Source: Fibrobacter sp.
GTDB lineage: Bacteria > Fibrobacterota > Fibrobacteria > Fibrobacterales > Fibrobacteraceae
Reading direction: 5' to 3'
DNA length: 9,535 bases
NCBI GenBank assembly: GCA_017520105.1
Contig: JAFWRL010000149.1
Span: 1-9,535 of the forward strand
In this document: positions 6,487 through 9,535 of the stretch, piece by piece
How the letters are laid out: each line of letters begins with the position of its first letter
Position numbering within the stretch: the stretch's first letter is position 1
Translations under genes and position numbers: made by a program
The notes under the pieces: model-generated
Seen by the model: only the letters and a program-made list of their open reading frames with translations
Database searches by the model: none
Told to the model about the DNA's origin: nothing

Positions 6487-6521
6487 AAATGACCAACAAC
6501 CATTGACCAATGACTAATTCT
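6487..6521 (+). repeat. 7-bp tandem repeat array, CAATGAC type, second locus
   Basis: AAATGAC, CAACAAC, CATTGAC, CAATGAC, then TAATTCT. It shares unit, phase and the TAA-initial last unit with 4321-4348. Together with 6437-6478 and the terminator it fills most of the 272-bp gap between the lipoprotein and Nudix stop codons; nothing else is seen there. Confidence 0.75.
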
Positions 6522-6522
6522 T

Positions 6523-6571
6523 AAAAAAAAGCGACTCGGCAATGCGTGAGGATCACTAGCTTTGCCGAGTC
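6523..6571 (-). terminator. Rho-independent terminator of the Nudix gene
   Basis: Perfect 10-bp inverted repeat: TTGCCGAGTC (6562-6571) with GACTCGGCAA (6533-6542), loop 19 bases. On the minus strand it is followed by GC and then a run of eight T, the correct polarity to end the Nudix transcript about 100 bases after its stop. Confidence 0.8.
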
Positions 6572-6674
6572 TGGGGTTGGTTTGGAGTATTATAAATATG
6601 CTTTATTTTTCCCGGTTTGGTAAGTCCCCGACCGTTTTTTTTACGAAAAAAATCATCGTGGATAATCGGGATTT

Positions 6675-7160
6675 TTATAGAAACTGGTTCAAAGTTACCC
6701 GATTTTCGTTGAGCAATGACTCGGTAAGCACGTTCCCCTTGTATGTCAGTTTCAGTGAAAAGAAGGGCTCACCACGTTCGAGAAGCGCGAGGAATATCAA
6801 ATCGCCATCCCAGTGTGGCAGTTCACGGACTTTTTGTTTATCTACCCATTCAAGAACGCCCTCGTCGCAGTCTTTGAGCGAACCTTGGAACTCGGTCGCC
6901 GTAAAGAGGTGCATGAACTCGGTTTCGTTCATGCCGTCGCTGATGAACGTGACGATACCGCGGTACTTGGGGCGGATTAGCGTAAGTCCTGTTTCTTCAA
7001 GGGCTTCGCGGCGGATACAGTCTTCAGGGGATTCCCATTCTTCGAACTTGCCTCCGATGCCAATCCACTTGTCCTTGTTGATGTCGTTCTTTTTTTTGAC
7101 GCGGTGGAGGAGCAGGTATTTGCCGTTTTGCTCGATGTAGCATAGGGTTGTGTTGATCAT
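6675..7160 (-). CDS. Nudix hydrolase, MutT/8-oxo-dGTP diphosphatase type
   Basis: Hydrolyses a nucleoside diphosphate linked to another group; the closest pattern is the 8-oxo-dGTP diphosphatase branch that cleans oxidised nucleotides from the cytosolic pool. The complete Nudix box GX5EX7REUXEEXGU is present at residues 37-59 (G37, E43, R51-E52, E55-E56, G58). The preceding LLLHRVKKKNDINKDKWIGIGGK is characteristic of this branch. Length is 161 residues, normal for a single-domain enzyme. Trp42 sits where many relatives have Gly. No Shine-Dalgarno site precedes the ATG; a TATATTTT octamer ends six bases before it. The gene is divergent from the RsbW-like gene and has its own terminator. Substrate is inferred from family pattern only; Nudix substrates are hard to predict. 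Confidence 0.88.
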   Translation of the reverse strand: MINTTLCYIEQNGKYLLLHRVKKKNDINKDKWIGIGGKFEEWESPEDCIRREALEETGLTLIRPKYRGIVTFISDGMNETEFMHLFTATEFQGSLKDCDEGVLEWVDKQKVRELPHWDGDLIFLALLERGEPFFSLKLTYKGNVLTESLLNENRVTLNQFL

Positions 7161-7166
7161 ACAAGC

Positions 7167-7174
7167 AAAATATA
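7167..7174 (-). promoter_or_regulatory. Candidate -10-like octamer close to the Nudix start
   Basis: On the minus strand TATATTTT, then GCTTGT, then ATG. The gap is 6 bases versus 4 for the other three octamers of this kind in the window. A leaderless or nearly leaderless mRNA is inferred. Confidence 0.4.
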
Positions 7175-7246
7175 GAATTGTTTGTTTTTCGACTTGTTTT
7201 GAGAAATGTTTTCAAAAAAATATGAGCAGATAGAATGATATAAATG

Positions 7247-7252
7247 TATAAT
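7247..7252 (+). promoter_or_regulatory. Possible -10 element (TATAAT) of the RsbW/STAS operon
   Basis: A consensus TATAAT lies 34 bases before the chosen ATG at 7287 in a very AT-rich stretch. The expected start near 7259 gives a leader of about 28 bases. No clear -35 is seen 17 bases upstream. Confidence 0.4.
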
Positions 7253-7286
7253 TATTATATGAATTGCGAAATTATTGGCTGGGAAT

Positions 7287-7700
7287 ATGCAAAATTGGGT
7301 TAAAGAAATCGTCGTAGATTCAAAGTTTGAAAATGTCAGGACTCTCACGGAATTTGTTGAGAATTCCTTGGAACCGCTCAATCCTTCTCCGAAAGCAATC
7401 ATGCAGATTGGAGTTGCGATTGATGAACTGTTCAGCAATGTTGTTCGTTATTCTGGATCGGATAATTTGAAGCTAATCCTTAACGTGAACGAGGACGTGC
7501 TGACTGCGAAGCTTACCTTTATTGACGAGGGTGTCGAGTACGACCCGTTGGAGAAATCGGACCCGGACGTGACTCTCGCGGCCGAGGACCGGCCGATTGG
7601 TGGACTAGGCATTTATCTGGTGAAAAAAATCATGGACGGCGTTGAGTATAAACGTGATGGACGCAAGAACGTCTTGACTGTAGTTAAAAAACTTGCTTAA
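7287..7700 (+). CDS. RsbW/SpoIIAB-like ATP-binding anti-sigma factor or serine kinase
   Basis: GHKL-fold ATPase of the partner-switch type: it binds a target (classically a sigma factor) and phosphorylates a STAS antagonist to stay active. Counting from the ATG at 7287, the 137 residues contain the N-box AIDELFSNVVRYS (Glu47, Asn51), the G1 box FIDEGVEYDP (Asp80, Gly82) and the G2 box IGGLGIYLVKK (about 104-114). This short single-domain length is typical of RsbW-type proteins. An in-frame TTG at 7275 would add four residues; ATG is preferred, with a weak GGGA just upstream. The STAS gene follows after 42 bases, which supports a kinase-antagonist pair. No sigma factor is in the window, so the target may be distant or not a sigma factor. 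Confidence 0.88.
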   Translation: MQNWVKEIVVDSKFENVRTLTEFVENSLEPLNPSPKAIMQIGVAIDELFSNVVRYSGSDNLKLILNVNEDVLTAKLTFIDEGVEYDPLEKSDPDVTLAAEDRPIGGLGIYLVKKIMDGVEYKRDGRKNVLTVVKKLA

Positions 7701-7742
7701 CTTATTTTAGATTTTAAGAACAAATAAAAAACGAGGCTTAGA

Positions 7743-8039
7743 ATGAAAATAGAAAAAAATGTGGATGCTTCTAATATGTCACTTGCTTTAGAGGGACGTT
7801 TGGATACGATGACTGCTCCTTTGCTTGAATCTGAAATTCAAGGCAAATTGGCGGGAGTTACCAACTTGGAATTTAATTTTGCCAAGCTGACGTACATTTC
7901 TTCGGCGGGATTGCGCGTGTTGCTTGCCGCACAGAAGATTATGAACAAGCAAGGTAAAATGATTATCAAGAACGCCTGCGCAGAAATCAAGGAAATTTTC
8001 GAGGTGACGGGATTCTCTGATATTCTGACTGTTGTCTAA
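7743..8039 (+). CDS. STAS-domain anti-sigma factor antagonist (RsbV/SpoIIAA-like)
   Basis: Partner of the upstream ATP-binding protein: in its unphosphorylated form it would sequester the kinase/anti-sigma factor and free its target. The 98-residue protein is a single STAS domain with the starting strand MSLALEGRLDTMTAPLLE and the conserved phosphorylation loop YISSAGLRVLL. Aligning with SpoIIAA (DSSGLG) puts the phospho-acceptor at Ser54. It ends with FEVTGFSDILTVV, the usual STAS C-terminus. GAGG (7734-7737) is a good Shine-Dalgarno site before the ATG. It is the second gene of the operon, and a strong terminator lies 31 bases after its stop. No phosphatase (PP2C) gene is nearby, although one would be expected somewhere to reset the switch. 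Confidence 0.93.
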   Translation: MKIEKNVDASNMSLALEGRLDTMTAPLLESEIQGKLAGVTNLEFNFAKLTYISSAGLRVLLAAQKIMNKQGKMIIKNACAEIKEIFEVTGFSDILTVV

Positions 8040-8070
8040 AATTTGTTTATACGTTTATATGGAATAAAAA

Positions 8071-8095
8071 ACGGCACCTGCGGGTGCCGTTTTTT
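8071..8095 (+). terminator. Rho-independent terminator after the STAS gene
   Basis: ACGGCACC (8071-8078) pairs perfectly with GGTGCCGT (8083-8090) around a TGCG loop, followed by TTTTT and preceded by AAAAA. It could also work on the minus strand for transcription coming from ilvD. Confidence 0.93.
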
Positions 8096-8110
8096 GTATG
8101 TAAAAAGGAG

Positions 8111-8156
8111 GTGCCCGCTTACTTCGACTGTACTCAGCACAGGCTCCGGCGGGCAT
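8111..8156. repeat. Stem-loop element with nested hairpin
   Basis: GTGCCCGC (8111-8118) pairs with GCGGGCAT (8149-8156), with one G-T wobble. Within the 30-base loop CTGT (8128-8131) can pair with ACAG (8139-8142). It lies next to the 30-bp palindrome at 8157 and looks like a REP-type intergenic element; only this copy is in the window. Confidence 0.5.
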
Positions 8157-8186
8157 TGTCATTCCGGCCTCCGAGCCGGAATCTCC
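8157..8186 (-). repeat. 30-bp palindromic intergenic repeat, copy 3
   Basis: On the minus strand: GGAG, stem ATTCCGGC, 6-base loop, stem GCCGGAAT, GACA. It is the same family as 2800-2829 and 2881-2910. It lies five bases beyond the displaced ilvD tail, as a palindrome also follows serS. Confidence 0.78.
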
Positions 8187-8191
8187 CTTCT

Positions 8192-8230
8192 TTACTTCAC
8201 ACCGATAAGGCTCAAATCGCGCACGGCACC
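8192..8230 (-). pseudogene. Displaced second copy of the ilvD 3' end (12 codons plus stop)
   Basis: On the minus strand these 39 bases translate to [12 protein letters not shown] followed by TAA, exactly the C-terminus of the intact ilvD gene 140 bases away. The two DNA copies differ at 12 of 39 positions, every difference synonymous. The displaced copy uses CGC, ATC, AGC and AAG, like the body of ilvD; the current tail uses AGA, ATT, TCT and AAA. An in-frame TAG directly precedes it, so it is not expressed as part of a longer protein. It most likely is the original gene end displaced by an insertion or recombination event, or the remnant of a deleted second ilvD. Confidence 0.75.
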
Positions 8231-8295
8231 CTATGATGACCGCTCGGCTCTATCGCAAATAAGAACCTACGACCTCGCCTCGCTCTCGCCTTCGA

Positions 8296-8315
8296 CGACT
8301 CGTTAATACGAGTCG
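8296..8315. repeat. Perfect 8-bp inverted repeat in the ilvD downstream spacer
   Basis: CGACTCGT (8296-8303) and ACGAGTCG (8308-8315) flank TAAT. It lies in the roughly 100-base segment between the current ilvD stop and its displaced tail. There is no T-run, so it is not a clear terminator. Confidence 0.6.
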
Positions 8316-8331
8316 CCTACGGCTCACGGGT

Positions 8332-9535
8332 TTATTTCACACCAATGAGAGACAAGTCTCTAACAGCTCCTTTATCAGCAGACGATGCCATGGCTGCGTA
8401 TGCCTGCAAGGCCTTGCTGACAACGCGGTCGCGGTGTTCCGGCTGCCATGCCTTGGCGCCGCGGGCTTCCATTTCCTTGCGGCGTGCGGCGAGTTCGTCG
8501 TCGGTGAGCTGCACGTTGATGCTGCGGTTCGGGATGTCGATTTCGATGACGTCGCCCGTATGTACGAGGCCGATGTTACCCTTGTTGGCGGCTTCCGGAG
8601 AAGCGTGACCGATGGAAAGGCCGCTCGTACCGCCGGAGAAGCGTCCGTCGGTGAGGAGGGCGCAGGACTTGCCGAGGTGACGGCTCTTGAGGTAAGAGGT
8701 CGGGTAGAGCATTTCCTGCATGCCGGGGCCACCCTTCGGGCCTTCGTAGCGGATAACGACCACGTCGCCAGCCTTCACCACGTTCGGGTCGAGAATGCCC
8801 TTCACGGCATCTTCCTGGCTTTCGAACACCACGGCGGGGCCGGTGAACTTGAAGATGGATTCATCGACGCCGGCGGTCTTCACGATGCAGCCATCTACGG
8901 CGAGGTTACCGTACAGAACAGCGAGGCCGCCGTCCTTGGTGTAGGCGTGTTCGCCATCGCGGATAGCGCCCGTGGCGCGGTCGAGGTCGTGGTCCGGGTA
9001 CATGAAGTTCTGCGAGAAGGCGACCAGGTTGTACTTGCGGCCCGGGCCTGCGAGGTAGCGCTGCTTGGCTTCTTCGGTCGGGTTGCGCTTGAGGTCGTTC
9101 ACTTCGAGGGCTTCGCCCATGGTCTTCGCGTGCACGGTCTTTGCATCCTTGTGGAGGAGGCCCATACGGTCGAGTTCACCGAGAATGCCCATGATGCCAC
9201 CGGCGCGGTTCACGTTTTCCACGTGGATGTTGTGGACGGTCGGGGCGACCTTGCAGATGCACGGCGTGTTGCGGGAGAGGCGGTCGATGTCCTTCATGGT
9301 GAAGTCCACGCCTGCTTCCTGGGCCACGGCGAGCAAGTGAAGCACGGTGTTGGAAGAACCGCCCATGGCGATGTCTAAGCGCATAGCGTTTTCGAAGGCA
9401 TCCTTCGTGGCGATGCTACGTGGGAGGATGCTGTCGTCGTTCAAGTCGTAATACTGATGGCAGAGTTCCACGATGCGCTTACCGGCGGCTTCGAAGAGCT
9501 TCTTGCGTTCGGCGTGGGTCGCAACGATGGTGCCG
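8332..9535 (-). CDS. ilvD: Dihydroxy-acid dehydratase, C-terminal two thirds (5' end outside window)
   Basis: Fe-S enzyme that dehydrates 2,3-dihydroxy-isovalerate and 2,3-dihydroxy-methylvalerate in valine/isoleucine (and onward leucine and pantothenate) synthesis, in the cytosol. About 401 residues are visible. They include [13 protein letters not shown], the cluster-region segment [20 protein letters not shown], and the hallmark [21 protein letters not shown] near the C-terminus, then DELAARR. The end [17 protein letters not shown] aligns with E. coli IlvD's SADKGAVRD ending. The frame is open to the window edge; the Val (GTG) at 9471-9469 is internal. The last 15 or so codons (GCT GAT AAA GGA GCT GTT AGA and on) are visibly AT-richer than the rest, and a synonymous second copy of the last 12 lies downstream, so the gene end appears recombined. 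No neighbouring ilv gene is visible. Confidence 0.96.
   Translation of the reverse strand, partial: GTIVATHAERKKLFEAAGKRIVELCHQYYDLNDDSILPRSIATKDAFENAMRLDIAMGGSSNTVLHLLAVAQEAGVDFTMKDIDRLSRNTPCICKVAPTVHNIHVENVNRAGGIMGILGELDRMGLLHKDAKTVHAKTMGEALEVNDLKRNPTEEAKQRYLAGPGRKYNLVAFSQNFMYPDHDLDRATGAIRDGEHAYTKDGGLAVLYGNLAVDGCIVKTAGVDESIFKFTGPAVVFESQEDAVKGILDPNVVKAGDVVVIRYEGPKGGPGMQEMLYPTSYLKSRHLGKSCALLTDGRFSGGTSGLSIGHASPEAANKGNIGLVHTGDVIEIDIPNRSINVQLTDDELAARRKEMEARGAKAWQPEHRDRVVSKALQAYAAMASSADKGAVRDLSLIGVK

Noticed and set aside
6562..7140. 192-codon open frame on the plus strand over the Nudix gene
   Set aside because: The opposite strand encodes a complete Nudix box; this frame begins inside the Nudix terminator and has low-complexity Ser/Arg content.
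8043..8306. 87-codon plus-strand frame after the STAS gene
   Set aside because: It reads through a rho-independent terminator, two palindromes and the displaced ilvD tail; no ribosome binding site is seen.
8434..9378. 314-codon open frame on the plus strand antisense to ilvD
   Set aside because: It is a shadow of the strongly conserved ilvD frame; the protein is rich in His, Val and Glu with no domain pattern.

Overview
The window looks like chromosomal DNA from a Fibrobacter-type bacterium (Fibrobacterota, FCB group). This is inferred from several features together: a secreted CE1-like esterase with a long serine-rich linker and a C-terminal module resembling a type IX sorting domain, an LptE-type outer-membrane lipoprotein, TAnnTTTA-like promoter octamers placed right next to start codons, and gene-end sequences close to those of FCB and related anaerobes. 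No rRNA or species marker is present, so the genus is a judgement and not proven. I see no phage, IS element, tRNA or CRISPR array.

Layout, left to right. (1) 1-499 (+): 3' end of serA (phosphoglycerate dehydrogenase with C-terminal ACT domain). (2) 585-2357 (-): long-chain acyl-CoA synthetase, convergent with serA; facing 7-bp repeat arrays lie between them. (3) 2467-2793 (+): a 108-residue two-helix membrane protein, divergent from the synthetase. (4) 2943-4229 (-): serS, followed by palindromic repeats and a terminator. (5) 4230-4544: a gene-free 315-bp stretch with 7-bp repeat arrays and the esterase leader. (6) 4545-5774 (+): secreted esterase, then a strong terminator. (7) 5887-6402 (+): LptE-like lipoprotein. 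(8) 6675-7160 (-): Nudix hydrolase with its terminator at 6523-6571. (9) 7287-8039 (+): two-gene operon for an RsbW-like ATP-binding protein and a STAS anti-sigma antagonist, closed by a terminator. (10) 8097-8331: non-coding DNA with palindromes and a displaced copy of the ilvD 3' end. (11) 8332-9535 (-): ilvD (dihydroxy-acid dehydratase), truncated at its 5' end by the window edge.

The genes are mostly independent transcription units: amino-acid synthesis (serA, ilvD), translation (serS), lipid activation, envelope biogenesis (lptE), nucleotide clean-up (Nudix), polysaccharide ester cleavage and a regulatory partner-switch pair. Only the RsbW/STAS pair is a clear operon.

The most unusual material is between genes. 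The last 12 codons plus stop of ilvD occur a second time, 140 bp downstream, with identical amino acids but 12 of 39 bases changed, all synonymously. Several families of tandem 7-bp repeats fill the intergenic regions. A 30-bp palindrome occurs three times with compensatory stem changes. Four genes lacking a Shine-Dalgarno site have a promoter-like octamer 4-6 bases before ATG, which suggests leaderless mRNAs.
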